Below, piece by piece: positions 1 through 8,618 of a stretch of DNA of 64,000 nucleotides. Below the pieces are notes generated by a model, which was not told the origin of the DNA, did no database searches, and saw only the letters and a program-made list of their open reading frames with translations. A program made the translations under genes and the position numbers. Each line of letters opens with the position of its first letter. Position 1 is the first letter of the stretch. This DNA is from Streptomyces formicae (GTDB lineage Bacteria; Actinomycetota; Actinomycetes; Streptomycetales; Streptomycetaceae), in the NCBI RefSeq assembly GCF_002556545.1, contig NZ_CP022685.1, forward strand, positions 9,402,001 through 9,466,000. Direction: 5' to 3'.

Positions 1-100
1 GCACGGCTTCGTGATCGGCGGCGGCAGCGAGCCCTTCACCGACCCGGACGGATTCGAGTGGCAGACGGCCGCGTCGCTGCCGCTGGCGTCCTCGTCCTGA
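1..100 (+). CDS. C-terminal fragment of an unidentified protein
   Basis: An open frame enters from the left edge (codons begin at base 2) and stops with TGA at 98-100. Only 32 residues are visible, running HGFVIGGGSEPF and ending LPLASSS. That is too little to assign a family. Codon use is normal for the rest of the window, and a hairpin follows 15 bases after the stop, so this is probably the true 3' end of a gene. Its start lies outside the window. Confidence 0.5.
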   Translation, partial: HGFVIGGGSEPFTDPDGFEWQTAASLPLASSS

Positions 101-114
101 GGCGTGGTCGCGGA

Positions 115-137
115 GGTCAGCCGCCACGCGGCTGACC
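115..137. terminator. Hairpin between convergent genes
   Basis: A perfect 9-bp inverted repeat, GGTCAGCCG / CGGCTGACC, with a 5-base loop lies between the stop of the left-edge gene and the stop of the convergent SDR gene. It has no U-tract, as is usual for Streptomyces terminators, and could serve both directions. Confidence 0.55.
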
Positions 138-156
138 GGCGACACCGCGCGGCGGT

Positions 157-930
157 TCAGAACATGCGCGGCTGGCCGCTGGAAGCCCGGAGGCCGCCGT
201 CCACCGGAATGTGGGCGCCATTGACGAAACCGGCGTCCGCGCTGGCCAAGAAGGCGATGACAGCGGCGACTTCGGCCGGTTCGGCGGCGCGCTCCATGGG
301 GATCCGCTGCTGGAACGCCGCGAACAACTTCTCGTCCTCCACGACGGGGGTGGCCACGGGGGTGCGCGTCAGGCTCGGGTGCACCGCGTTGACCCGCACG
401 CCCTCGCGGGCGTGATCGAGCGCCATCGCGTTGGTCAGATTGACCACGGCCCCCTTGGCGCTGTTGTAGGCGGCCATGCCCCAGTCCGCGCCGAGCCCGG
501 ACACCGACCCGACGTTGACGATGCAGCCGCCGACCTCGCGCAGATGGGGGAGGGCGGCGCGCGAGGCGAAGAAGACACCGTCGATGTCGGCGGCGAAGAC
601 CTGGCGCCACGACGCCGCGTCGAGCTGCTCGACGGTTCCGGGTATCGCGATGGCGGCGTTGTTGACCAGGACGTCGAGGCGGCCGAACTCCTCGGCCACC
701 CCGGCGATCAGCGTGTCGACGGCGGTCTCGTCGGCGACGGCGGCCACGCGGGGGACGACGGTCGAACCGGCGGGGGCCTGCGCGGCGGCCTGCTTGAGCT
801 TGGCCTCGGACCGCCCGACGGAGATCACCGTCGCGCCTTCCCGCGCGAACCGGTCCACGGTCGCGGCGCCGATGCCGGACCCGCCGCCGGTGACCACGAC
901 GACGCGATCGGCGAATCTGCTCTCACCCAT
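157..930 (-). CDS. SDR-family NAD(P)-dependent oxidoreductase
   Basis: This is a 257-residue classical short-chain dehydrogenase. The cofactor-binding TGGGSGIG motif is at residues 14-21, NNAA at about 90-93, and the catalytic set is Ser142 (or Ser144), Tyr155 and Lys159 (YNSAK). The length is standard and the C-terminal substrate loop is complete. The ATG at 930 has AAGGGAG six bases upstream. It should be a cytosolic enzyme that interconverts an alcohol and a ketone, with unknown substrate. It is divergent from the serine hydrolase at 1064, and the 133-bp gap presumably holds both promoters. The family call is firm; the cofactor and pathway are not known. Confidence 0.93.
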   Translation of the reverse strand: MGESRFADRVVVVTGGGSGIGAATVDRFAREGATVISVGRSEAKLKQAAAQAPAGSTVVPRVAAVADETAVDTLIAGVAEEFGRLDVLVNNAAIAIPGTVEQLDAASWRQVFAADIDGVFFASRAALPHLREVGGCIVNVGSVSGLGADWGMAAYNSAKGAVVNLTNAMALDHAREGVRVNAVHPSLTRTPVATPVVEDEKLFAAFQQRIPMERAAEPAEVAAVIAFLASADAGFVNGAHIPVDGGLRASSGQPRMF

Positions 931-1063
931 GACAACTCCCTTGGTGCGTAAGGCTGAACGGGACGGCCTCGACGAGCTTAGGCGTCAGCCGTGATCGATT
1001 GTCAGTGGCGGATGCCATGATCGAGGAAAAGCCGCTGAGGATGCGACGGGGGAGAGGAAGTTC

Positions 1064-2227
1064 ATGATGAGCGACGAAGTCCAGGTGCGCGGGACGGTGG
1101 AGAAGGGTTTCGAGGGCGTGCGCGAGGCGTTCGCCGTGGTGCTCGACGAGGCCGGGGTCGCTCCCGAGGCGCAGCTCGTGGTCGATGTGGGCGGCCGCAG
1201 GGTGGTCGACCTGTGGGGCGGTCCCGGTACGGCGGGAGACACGCTGACCGGCCTGTACTCGATCACCAAGGGCGCGGCCCACCTCGTGGTCGCGCTCCTG
1301 GTGCAGGAGGGGGTCCTCGACCTGGATCGCGAAGTGGCCGCGTACTGGCCGGAGTTCGCGGCGGAGGGCAAGGGCCGGCTGACCCTGCGGGAACTGCTCG
1401 CGCACCGTTCCGGTGTCGTCGGCGTCGACGGTGGATTCACCACCGACGAGCTGGCCGACGACCGGCTGATGGCCGGACGGCTCGCCGGGCAGCGCCCGTT
1501 CTGGGAGCCGGGCACGGCGTACGGCTACCACGGCTTCGTGATCGGCGCGCTCACCGGCGAGGTCGTGCGCAGGGCGACGGGGCGCTCCACCCAGGAGATC
1601 TACGAAGAGCGGATCCGCGCACCGTACGGGCTCGACTTCTACCTGGGCCTGCCGGACCACCTCGCAGCGCGCCGCGCCGACGTGCTCCCCCTGCTGCCCA
1701 CCCCGGAAGAGGCCGAGCGGCTCGCTGCCGACGTGGCGCCTCCCGGCAGCGTCCGGGAGATCGCCTTCAACCAGCACGCGACCCCGCCGACCGACCTGGT
1801 GGCCTTCGGCAACGCCCCGAAGGTCGTCGCGCTCGGCCCCACCTCCTCCGGCGGAGTGGGCACGGCGCGGGGTGTGGCGGGAATGTACGCGGCGGCGATC
1901 AGCGAGGTGGCCGGTCGGCCGCCGTTCCTGAAGCCGGAGACCATCACGGAGTTCGCCCGCGTGCACTACCGCGGCACCGACCTGGTCACGGGGAACGACG
2001 ACGTCTTCGGCCTGGGCTTCGAGGAGCTGAGCGCCCGTTACCCCTTCCTCGGCCCCGACGCCTTCGGCCACAGCGGGGCGACCGGCTCACTCGGCTTCGC
2101 TGACCCGGACAGCGGCGTGGCCTACGCCTACACGCGCCGCCGTTTCGGCTTCCCCTCGGGATTCGGCGCGGGACCGGAGAACCACCGCCTCGTCGAGGCG
2201 GTGGTGCGGGCGGCGGCAGGGCGGTAG
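1064..2227 (+). CDS. Serine hydrolase, class C beta-lactamase/EstB-like esterase fold
   Basis: This 387-residue protein belongs to the beta-lactamase-related serine hydrolases. The nucleophile motif SITK is at 66-69, a Tyr motif (YGYH) at about 153-156, and an HSG triad equivalent (FGHSGATGS) near the C terminus. There is no signal peptide, which favours a cytosolic carboxylesterase of the EstB type over a true beta-lactamase. The gene begins with two ATG codons (1064 and 1067), and either could be used; AGAGGAAG lies just upstream. Its substrate is unknown. It ends at a hairpin shared with the convergent GMC oxidoreductase gene. Because a clavam cluster lies 30 kb away, a self-resistance role was considered, but nothing in the sequence supports it. 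Confidence 0.88.
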   Translation: MMSDEVQVRGTVEKGFEGVREAFAVVLDEAGVAPEAQLVVDVGGRRVVDLWGGPGTAGDTLTGLYSITKGAAHLVVALLVQEGVLDLDREVAAYWPEFAAEGKGRLTLRELLAHRSGVVGVDGGFTTDELADDRLMAGRLAGQRPFWEPGTAYGYHGFVIGALTGEVVRRATGRSTQEIYEERIRAPYGLDFYLGLPDHLAARRADVLPLLPTPEEAERLAADVAPPGSVREIAFNQHATPPTDLVAFGNAPKVVALGPTSSGGVGTARGVAGMYAAAISEVAGRPPFLKPETITEFARVHYRGTDLVTGNDDVFGLGFEELSARYPFLGPDAFGHSGATGSLGFADPDSGVAYAYTRRRFGFPSGFGAGPENHRLVEAVVRAAAGR

Positions 2228-2239
2228 AGCCGTAGGTCC

Positions 2240-2270
2240 GTGGGGCCAGCCCGCCTACGTACTGGCCCAC
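2240..2270. terminator. Hairpin between convergent genes
   Basis: The arms GGGCCAG (2243-2249) and CTGGCCC (2262-2268) form a 7-bp stem that can extend outward with one bulged base. It lies between the stops of the serine hydrolase and GMC oxidoreductase genes, so it may terminate both. Confidence 0.55.
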
Positions 2271-2291
2271 TTGACCACCAGACCACCGTGC

Positions 2292-3818
2292 CTACCGGGC
2301 GCCGGAGCGGATCAGGTCCGCCGCCTTCTCGGCGATCATGACGGTCGCCGCGTTCGTGTTGACCGAGACGATCGACGGCATCACCGACGCGTCGGCCACC
2401 CGCAGGCCCTTGACGCCGTGCACGGTCAGATCGGGTGTCACCACCGCGTCGGTGCCGGTGCCCATGGCGCAGGTGCCCACGGCGTGGAAGTACGGGCCGA
2501 CGGCCGCGGCAAGGTAGCCGCGCAGCCCGGCCTCGTCGGTGACGTCGGCCCCTGGCAGCACCTCGTGTGCGCGCCACGGGGCGAAGGGAGGTGCCGCCGC
2601 GATCTCCCGGGCCATCGCGATGCCCTGGAGCAAGCGGCGTACGTCGGTCTCCTCGCCCAGGTAGTTGGGGTCGATCAGCGGCGGGTCATCGGGCCGCGGA
2701 CCGCTCAGCCGCACCGAGCCGCGGCTGTCGGGGAGGGTGGCCACCGCGAGGGTGAAGCCGTTGTCCGGTGGCGGCATCGACGGCGGGTGGTACGGGACGT
2801 GGATGCAGAGCAGTTGCAGGTCGGGGCCGTGTGCGGAGGCGTCGCCGCGCCACAGCAGGGACGTCTCGGCGAGGCTGGTCTGCGCCGGGGGAAGGGGGCG
2901 GTCGGCCGCGAAGACGACCGGGCACAGCGGGTGGTCGTGCAGATTGCGCCCGACGCCCGGCAGGTCGTGCCGCACCGGGATGCCCAACTCCCGCAGTTCG
3001 TCGCCGGGCCCGATGCCGGAGAGCAGGAGCAGCCGGGGAGAGTCGACGGCGCCACAGCTGACGATCACCTCGGCGGCCGCGCGGGCGGTGCGTGCGGCAC
3101 CGTGCTGCTCGAACTCCACACCGGTGCACCGGTTGTCGCCGTCCAGGAGCAGCCGCAGGGCGCGCGATGCGGTGGCGACGGTGAGGTTGGGCCTGCTGTT
3201 CCTGACCGGGTGCAGATAGGCGTGTGCGGTGGTCTGCCGCCTGCCGTCGACGATGTTCAGGTCGTGCCAGCCGGCACCCTCGTGGTCGCGGCCGTTGAAG
3301 TCATCGGTCCGCGGGTGCCCGACCGAGGTCGCCGCGTCGAGGAACGCCTGGGACAGGGGATGGCCGCCTTCCTGGGCGGGAGCCGGGCGCAGCGGTCCCG
3401 TGTTCCCACGGAACTTCGGATCCCTGCCTTCGACGCTCTCCATCCGCTGGAAGTACGGCAGGACCCTCTCGAAGCCCCACCCCGAACATCCCAGCGCCTC
3501 CCACCGGTCGAAGTCGGCACGGTGTCCGCGCAGATGGATGAGCCCGTTGATCGCGCCCGACCCGCCCAGCGTGCGGCCCCTCGGGAACGGCCTGGCCGTC
3601 CGGTCGGCGCCCATCTGCGGGACCGTGGTGTAGCCGTAGTCGACCTCGGTGCCCTGCAACGCGGGCCAGGCCATGGGTATGCCGATCTCCGCCCTGCTGT
3701 CCTCCCCGCCCGCCTCGATCAGCAGGACCGAGCTCTGCCCGTCCTCGGACAGCCTGGCCGCCAGCACGCACCCGGCCGACCCCGCGCCCACCACGACGTA
3801 GTCGTACTCGTCGGACAT
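2292..3818 (-). CDS. GMC-family FAD oxidoreductase (choline/alcohol dehydrogenase-like)
   Basis: This is a flavoprotein of about 508 residues. The N-terminal FAD-binding motif [15 protein letters not shown] begins within ten residues of the start, the GMC signature region follows ([13 protein letters not shown]), and the C-terminal active-site His lies in HAVGTCAMG. The chosen start is the ATG at 3818, which has GGAGAGGGAGAG immediately upstream; a TTG six codons earlier lacks its own ribosome site. GMC enzymes oxidise alcohols, choline or polyols with FAD. The choline-dehydrogenase-like N terminus and the dimethylglycine-methyltransferase-like gene at 4509 hint at quaternary-amine metabolism, but this is only a guess from position. 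Confidence 0.9.
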   Translation of the reverse strand: MSDEYDYVVVGAGSAGCVLAARLSEDGQSSVLLIEAGGEDSRAEIGIPMAWPALQGTEVDYGYTTVPQMGADRTARPFPRGRTLGGSGAINGLIHLRGHRADFDRWEALGCSGWGFERVLPYFQRMESVEGRDPKFRGNTGPLRPAPAQEGGHPLSQAFLDAATSVGHPRTDDFNGRDHEGAGWHDLNIVDGRRQTTAHAYLHPVRNSRPNLTVATASRALRLLLDGDNRCTGVEFEQHGAARTARAAAEVIVSCGAVDSPRLLLLSGIGPGDELRELGIPVRHDLPGVGRNLHDHPLCPVVFAADRPLPPAQTSLAETSLLWRGDASAHGPDLQLLCIHVPYHPPSMPPPDNGFTLAVATLPDSRGSVRLSGPRPDDPPLIDPNYLGEETDVRRLLQGIAMAREIAAAPPFAPWRAHEVLPGADVTDEAGLRGYLAAAVGPYFHAVGTCAMGTGTDAVVTPDLTVHGVKGLRVADASVMPSIVSVNTNAATVMIAEKAADLIRSGAR

Positions 3819-4085
3819 CTCTCCCTCTCCGAGCAACGCCGGTCATCGATACGGCAGTTGACGTGCCGGACCGGACCTCCGATTGTGGCGGAGGGGCGCT
3901 GCCGGAACCCCGGGAACCCCAGAAGTCGCCCTCTTTCTCCGCTACGTCGGGTGAGGTTTTACCGAACGGTCAGCCAGTCGTGCGTGCCCCTGTCGTACCG
4001 TCGACGCATTCCTTGATCACGACTGCGGGCGTCCTCGACGGCTCATGGAGCCCTCCGACCGGACAGCCCGCCAGGAGGCAATGCC

Positions 4086-4487
4086 ATGAACCCCATCGAC
4101 GTACTGAGCAAGGCCGCGGAACTCCCCACCGCCTGGCACTCACTCGTGCTCGGCCGGATCGGCCCCACCGAGGTGAAGGTCCTGCGCATGGACGGCCGCA
4201 CGGTGCCCGTGGAATCGCACGAGACGGCGGAAGCGCTGCTGGTGCTGGAGGGGACACTGCGACTGACGGTCGCCGGTGCCGAGATCGAGGTGGGGGCAGG
4301 GGAGATGTACGTGGTGCAGGCGGGCGTGGACCACGCCGTGCGCCCCGGCAGCAAGGGGACGCTCGTCATCGTGGAGCACGGAGCGGCGGCGCCCGGCTCG
4401 GCCGGGCCCGGGCCAGCCGGGCGCGGCTCAGTCGAGCATGAGTCGGTCGAGCACGGGTCGGTCGAGCGCGGTTCCGTCGCGGGCTAG
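4086..4487 (+). CDS. Cupin-domain protein with a repetitive C-terminal tail
   Basis: This 133-residue protein contains a single cupin beta-barrel at about residues 20-100. The barrel has ETAEALLVLEGTLRL, a glycine turn (VGAGEMYVV) and a conserved His in GVDHAVRPG. The metal-site His of cupin motif 1 is only partly matched, so metal binding is uncertain. Small cupins like this act as sugar or metabolite binders or isomerases, and no specific role can be given. The last 35 residues are low-complexity Gly/Ala/Ser followed by imperfect SVEHG-type repeats encoded by 15-bp DNA repeats. The gene is convergent with the methyltransferase at 4509, with a hairpin between them. Confidence 0.8.
   Translation: MNPIDVLSKAAELPTAWHSLVLGRIGPTEVKVLRMDGRTVPVESHETAEALLVLEGTLRLTVAGAEIEVGAGEMYVVQAGVDHAVRPGSKGTLVIVEHGAAAPGSAGPGPAGRGSVEHESVEHGSVERGSVAG
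4428..4487 (+). repeat. 15-bp tandem repeat inside the cupin gene
   Basis: Three imperfect copies of a 15-bp unit (consensus TCGGTCGAGCACGGG) start at 4428, 4443 and 4458. A decayed fourth unit runs into the stop codon. The unit keeps frame and encodes five residues of the type SVEHG. The number of copies could vary between strains. Confidence 0.75.
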
Positions 4488-4503
4488 GGGCGGCGTCGCC
4501 CCT
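4486..4503. terminator. Hairpin between convergent genes
   Basis: AGGGGCG and CGCCCCT pair perfectly around a GCGT loop. The stem begins at the last bases of the cupin stop codon and lies just before the stop of the convergent methyltransferase, so it may act in both directions. Confidence 0.6.
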
Positions 4504-4508
4504 CACGG

Positions 4509-5351
4509 TCAGCCGCGACGGCCGTGGAAGATCCCCCACCTGAAGTGGCCCTTGCGGCAGGCCGCCGCCGTCTGGGGCAGGCTCGTCCTCAGGCGGTCGA
4601 CGTACGCGGCGCTGACCGCGTCGGTCAGGCCCGGCGCAGCCGTCAGGACCTCCTCGGTGAGGCGCTCGTAGTGGGTCAGCATGTGGTCGCTGAGATCGTC
4701 GAACTCCACGTCGGCGTAGGCGAGGGCCCGGAGCTGCTCCACGTAGAAGCCCGGCGTGGCGAAGTCGATGAGACGCAGGCGTTCCGCGGCCGGGCGTACC
4801 TCGTCGTCGGGGGCGTCCTCGGCGGCCGTGAGGTCGGTGAACACCAGGTGCCCGCCGGGCTTGAGGACACGGCGCGCCTCCCGCAGCACCCCGGCCCGGT
4901 CGCCGCTGTGGCACAGGGCTTCCTGGGACCAGACGACGTCGAACTTCCCGTCGGGGGAGGGGATGTCCTGGAAGGAGCCGGACACGACCTCGATCCGGTC
5001 GTCCAGGCCGCGCTCCGCGTTGATTTCACGGTGCCGCAGGTTCTGGACCTCGCTGATGTTGAGGGCCACCACATGGCAGCCGTACACACCGGCCAGCCTG
5101 CGGGCCGCGCCCCCGTAGCCCGACCCCATGTCGAGAACGACGCTGTCGGCCCCGAGCGCCTCGCCCACCTTCGAGGCCATGCGCTCGACGGTCCGCCCGG
5201 CCGCCGAACCGATCGCCTCGTGCGGGTCGGCGTACACCCCGACGTGGATGTCCTCACCGCCCCACGTCTGCGAGTAGAAGCCGTCGATGTCATCGGTGTC
5301 GTAGTAGGCGCGCGCCACATCCGTGGCACGTGCCGCATTCTCCTCAGTCAT
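4509..5351 (-). CDS. Class I SAM methyltransferase (sarcosine/dimethylglycine methyltransferase-like)
   Basis: This 280-residue methyltransferase has SAM motif I LDMGSGYGGAARRLA, a motif II acidic loop, and motif VLKPGGHLVFTDL. The N terminus (YYDTDDIDGFYSQTWGGEDI) resembles the glycine, sarcosine and dimethylglycine N-methyltransferases of betaine synthesis. However, the same block also occurs in small-molecule methyltransferases of natural-product pathways. The start was taken as the ATG at 5351, which has GAGGAA seven bases upstream; the longer frame to 5447 has no ribosome site. It is divergent from the glycosyltransferase at 5575. N-methylation of a small amine is plausible, but the substrate is not known. 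Confidence 0.85.
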   Translation of the reverse strand: MTEENAARATDVARAYYDTDDIDGFYSQTWGGEDIHVGVYADPHEAIGSAAGRTVERMASKVGEALGADSVVLDMGSGYGGAARRLAGVYGCHVVALNISEVQNLRHREINAERGLDDRIEVVSGSFQDIPSPDGKFDVVWSQEALCHSGDRAGVLREARRVLKPGGHLVFTDLTAAEDAPDDEVRPAAERLRLIDFATPGFYVEQLRALAYADVEFDDLSDHMLTHYERLTEEVLTAAPGLTDAVSAAYVDRLRTSLPQTAAACRKGHFRWGIFHGRRG

Positions 5352-5574
5352 GGGGGCATTCCTCGGCACACCGGACCCGGCACAAACCCGCCTTTCGGAC
5401 ACAAGCGGACGAGGGCCGACGAGGTTCTTGTGGCCACGGGAGAGCACAAAGGCAGGGAGACGTATCTCCCTGCCACTTTCAATCTATAGCCCACAGGGGG
5501 GCTTGCGGCAAGGCCCCGTCGGTGCATCAAGATGGTCGGCCGAGGCCAGGACCTGCGGAAATGAGGATTCACGG

Positions 5575-6792
5575 ATGCGTGTGGTGTTGTCGACGGGGGG
5601 ATCGCGCGGGGACGTCGAACCGCTGGCGGCGGTGGCGGTGCGGCTGCGGGAACTCGGCGCGCAAGCGCTGGTGTGCGCGCCGCCGGACGAGGAGTTCACG
5701 ACGCTGCTCGCCGGTGTCGGCGTGGAGCACGTGCCGCTCGGTCCCTCGGTGCGCTCGGTGGTGACGGGGGAGCGGCCGCCGACGCACCAGGACGCCTTCC
5801 GGCTCGCGCCCGAGCTGGTCGCCGCGCGGTTCGAGACGCTCACCGCGGCGGCCGAGGGCGCCGACGCGATCCTCGCGACGGGCCTGATGCCCGCGGGCGC
5901 ACGGGACGTGGCCGAGAAGCTGGGCATCCGCTACGTGATGGCGTGCTTCCATCCGTTCGGACTGCCCTCGCCGCACTTCCGTCCCGGGGCCCGACCGGGC
6001 ACGCCGTCGCCGAGCGACGAGACCGACCTCAAGGTGCTGTGGGAGCAGGACGGCCGACGCGTGGACGCGTTGTACGGGGAGGCGCTCAACCGGCACAGGG
6101 CGGCGATCGGCCTGCCCCCGGTGGACGGCGTCCGCGACCACGTCCTCACCGACCGGGCGTGGCTGGCCGCGGACCCCGTGCTCGGCCCGTGGCAGGACCT
6201 GACCAACCTCGACCTCGTGCAGACGGGGGCATGGATCCTGCCGGACGAACGTCCGCTCCCCGCAGAGGTGCAGACGTTCCTGGCCGCGGGCGAACCGCCG
6301 GTGTACGTGGGCTTCGGCAGCATGGCGATGCGTACCTCACCGGACCTGGCACGGGTGACCATCGAGGCGATCCGCACGCAGGGCCGCCGCGCGATCCTCT
6401 CCCGTGGCTGGGCCGGCCTCGCGCCGACCGACGACCGGGACGACTGTCTGGTGGTCGGCGAGGTCAACCATCAGGCACTGTTCGCGCAGGTGGCCGCCGT
6501 GGTGCACCACGGCGGCGCGGGCACCACGACGACGGCCGCCCTGTCCGGCGCGCCCCAGGTCCTCGTCCCGCAGATCGCGGACCAGCCGCACTGGGCCGCG
6601 AGGGTGGCCGAACTGGGCATCGGCGCGGCCCACGACGGCCCGACCCCGACCGTCGACTCCCTGTCCGCGGCGCTCAGGACGGCCCTCGCTCCGGAGACCC
6701 GCGTGCGGGCGAAGACGGTGTCCGGCACGATCCGCACCGACGGTGCGGCGGTGGCGGCGCGGATGCTGCTGGACGGAGTCAGCGCCCGGTAG
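5575..6792 (+). CDS. UDP-glycosyltransferase, GT1/GtfB-like
   Basis: This 405-residue enzyme has the two-domain GT-B fold of vancomycin- and macrolide-type glycosyltransferases. The N-terminal acceptor domain starts MRVVLSTGGSRGDVEPL, and the C-terminal donor-binding block contains VVHHGGAGTTTTAALSGAP and QIADQPHWA. The ATG at 5575 is preceded by AGGA and matches the family's N terminus exactly; the longer upstream frame is not needed. Such enzymes move an activated sugar onto a lipid, phenol or antibiotic, and some inactivate macrolides. The acceptor is unknown. Its 3' end overlaps the convergent DinB-like gene by 14 bases. Confidence 0.92.
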   Translation: MRVVLSTGGSRGDVEPLAAVAVRLRELGAQALVCAPPDEEFTTLLAGVGVEHVPLGPSVRSVVTGERPPTHQDAFRLAPELVAARFETLTAAAEGADAILATGLMPAGARDVAEKLGIRYVMACFHPFGLPSPHFRPGARPGTPSPSDETDLKVLWEQDGRRVDALYGEALNRHRAAIGLPPVDGVRDHVLTDRAWLAADPVLGPWQDLTNLDLVQTGAWILPDERPLPAEVQTFLAAGEPPVYVGFGSMAMRTSPDLARVTIEAIRTQGRRAILSRGWAGLAPTDDRDDCLVVGEVNHQALFAQVAAVVHHGGAGTTTTAALSGAPQVLVPQIADQPHWAARVAELGIGAAHDGPTPTVDSLSAALRTALAPETRVRAKTVSGTIRTDGAAVAARMLLDGVSAR

Positions 6793-7315
6793 CGCCGTCG
6801 ATGAGTTCCCGGAGGATGTCGGCGTGGCCCGCGTGGCGGCCGGTCTCCTCGATCATGTGGGCAAGTGCCCAGCGCACACTGGGAGATGAGCCCGCACGGC
6901 CCGGCCGGGGGAGCGGCGCGCCGAGGTCGGCGCACGCGTCGAGGGCCTTGTTCGCGCGGTCGACGGTGGCCCGGTAGCGGGCGACCACGTCGGCGACGCC
7001 GTCCTGCGGATCGGGCCGGAAGGTCGCCTGCCAGTCGCCGACCTGCTCGCCGAGGAACGTCGCGCCCTCCACGGCCGTCAGGTGGTGGAGTACGCCGAGC
7101 AGGCTCGTGCCCGAGGGCACCATCGGCGTGCGGGCCTGGGGCTCCGGGGCGCCCTCCACCTTCGCCGCGATCGAGACGCGCAGGTAGTCGAGGAACCCCC
7201 GCAGAACATCGGCTTCGTCGTTCGCGGTCCGGGGCGGTGGGGCGTCCTTGCGGCGGGGGGCGCTGGGCACGGCGATCTCCTTGTCCGGTGAGTGAGGGGC
7301 GCGTTCGGGGGTCAT
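6779..7315 (-). CDS. DinB-like four-helix protein (DUF664 type)
   Basis: This protein of about 178 residues has the DUF664/DinB pattern: FLDYLRVSIAAKVEG near the N terminus, the metal-site His region LGVLHHLTAVEGATF, and the C-terminal motif MIEETGRHAGHADILRELI. DinB-like proteins bind a metal through three His residues and are often thiol-dependent (mycothiol or bacillithiol) transferases. The ATG at 7315 overlaps the TGA of the upstream methyltransferase by one base, suggesting translational coupling. A GTG at 7270 has a better ribosome site (AAGGAGA) and would remove 15 residues. The two genes are almost certainly co-transcribed. Confidence 0.85.
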   Translation of the reverse strand: MTPERAPHSPDKEIAVPSAPRRKDAPPPRTANDEADVLRGFLDYLRVSIAAKVEGAPEPQARTPMVPSGTSLLGVLHHLTAVEGATFLGEQVGDWQATFRPDPQDGVADVVARYRATVDRANKALDACADLGAPLPRPGRAGSSPSVRWALAHMIEETGRHAGHADILRELIDGATGR

Positions 7316-7941
7316 CACGCCGTCCTGCGGACGAGCAGGACATGGTCGATGACCTCGGCTGTGCTCCCGTCGGGGCCGATCGCCGTCCGGGTCGGCGCGT
7401 CCGCGCGCTCGATCTCCCACCGGTCGGGGGAGAGGTCCAACAGCGCCGCGACCTCGTGAGGGGTCGGGAACCGCACGTCGGGGTCCTGGTTCCACGACCA
7501 CGGCGCCGTCGAACCGTGGTCGACGATCAGGAGCCGTCCGCCCGGCCGCAGCAGAGCGGCCGCGGCGTTGAGGGCGGGCGTCCTGTCCTGGTCGTAGGGG
7601 GTGTGGAAGTAGTGGGCGGTGACCAGGTCGCAGCGCAGCTCGGGCAGCGAGGCGCGTACGTCGTGCTGCACGGCGGTGATCCGGTCGCCCAGGCCGCGCG
7701 CTCGGGCCTTCTGGGTGAGTGCCGTGGTCGCCACGGCACTGACGTCGAGAGCGGTGACCCGCCAGCCCTGGCCGGCGAGCCACAGCGCGTCGCCGCCGCC
7801 ACCGCATCCGAGGTCCAGCGCGTCTCCCGGCGGGAGTTCGGCGACCGTCTCGACGAGACGGGCGTTCGGCCGCGGCTCCTCGGGCGTGGGCCGCTCCGTG
7901 TACACGGCGTCCCAGTACCTCGCGGCTTCGGCGCTCTTCAT
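7315..7941 (-). CDS. Class I SAM-dependent methyltransferase (TehB-like)
   Basis: This 208-residue methyltransferase carries motif I ALDLGCGGGGDALWLA, the acidic motif II TALDVSAVA, and LLRPGGRLLIVDHG. Its short length and N-terminal YWDAVYTERPTPEE block place it with the TehB/thiopurine-methyltransferase-like family that often modifies small toxic compounds. The start is the ATG at 7941, behind GGGAAGG; upstream codons have no ribosome site. It is the first gene of a two-gene unit with the DinB-like protein. A detoxification role is plausible but not shown by the sequence. Confidence 0.87.
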   Translation of the reverse strand: MKSAEAARYWDAVYTERPTPEEPRPNARLVETVAELPPGDALDLGCGGGGDALWLAGQGWRVTALDVSAVATTALTQKARARGLGDRITAVQHDVRASLPELRCDLVTAHYFHTPYDQDRTPALNAAAALLRPGGRLLIVDHGSTAPWSWNQDPDVRFPTPHEVAALLDLSPDRWEIERADAPTRTAIGPDGSTAEVIDHVLLVRRTA

Positions 7942-8059
7942 CGTGTGCCTTCCCCTCGATCGCTCCGCGGTTACCCGCGGATTCCGTGGGGCCAGTCTCG
8001 GTCGGTGTGCCGCAATGGGCATTGTTCGTTGCTGTTTCGGCAAGTCCGGTCCGGCGCGG

Positions 8060-8593
8060 TCACTCGCGAAGCTCCACGTCCATCATGCGGATGAGCTCAC
8101 CGACCCGGCCGCCACCACCCGGCGCCTTCGGGAAACGTGTGAGTACGTCGACGACGGCCGGTGCCACACGACGTACCGCCTGGCGCACATGTGCGGCGCC
8201 CACGGCCGGATCGTCACCGGCGACGAGCTCGGCCGCTCTCGCGGCGTGCGCGCCCGCGCCGAGGATGTGTTTGACCTGGGTGGCCTTGGCCAACGGATGC
8301 AGATAGGCGGCGCCCGCCGCGGCCATCGACGCCCGCGCCGCCTCGCGGGCGGCCGCGGTCTCCGTCTCCTTGGCCGCCTTGAGCGCCGCCCACGCGGCGT
8401 CGCGCAGCGCCTTTCCGCGCTCACCGCCCCGGGCGAACTCCCACGCCGTGCCGATGGCGTCCCGGGGGCGTGGGTCGTCCGGCCGATCGGCCTCGAACAC
8501 TTCGAGGACCGTCTCCGCGCAGGCCGCCGCGTACGCGGTGACCTCGCGAAGATCCTGCTTGCTCAGAGCGACGTCGCTCGGTTTCTCCGACAT
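8060..8593 (-). CDS. Putative immunity protein (Imm-5-like alpha-helical family)
   Basis: This 177-residue, alanine-rich helical protein matches the pattern of small actinobacterial proteins annotated as putative immunity proteins: AWEFARGGERGKALRDAAWAA, then paired A-rich helices, then ILGAGAHAARAAELVAGDD. The ATG at 8593 has GAGGA upstream. Immunity proteins of this kind normally neutralise a polymorphic toxin encoded next door, but no toxin, WXG100 or secretion gene is adjacent. It is transcribed in the same direction as the sugar dehydrogenase, 25 bases behind it, so it may share that promoter. Family recognition is from pattern only and is moderately sure. Confidence 0.65.
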   Translation of the reverse strand: MSEKPSDVALSKQDLREVTAYAAACAETVLEVFEADRPDDPRPRDAIGTAWEFARGGERGKALRDAAWAALKAAKETETAAAREAARASMAAAGAAYLHPLAKATQVKHILGAGAHAARAAELVAGDDPAVGAAHVRQAVRRVAPAVVDVLTRFPKAPGGGGRVGELIRMMDVELRE

Positions 8594-8618
8594 GCGCCCA
8601 TCCTCGGTCACCGCATCG

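Noticed and set aside
1064..2227. True beta-lactamase as self-resistance for the clavam
   Set aside because: There is no signal peptide, the motifs fit EstB-like esterases, and the gene is 30 kb from the cluster.
2271..4016. Very long plus-strand frame opposite the GMC oxidoreductase gene
   Set aside because: It is the antisense shadow of a clear enzyme gene; high GC content leaves such frames open.
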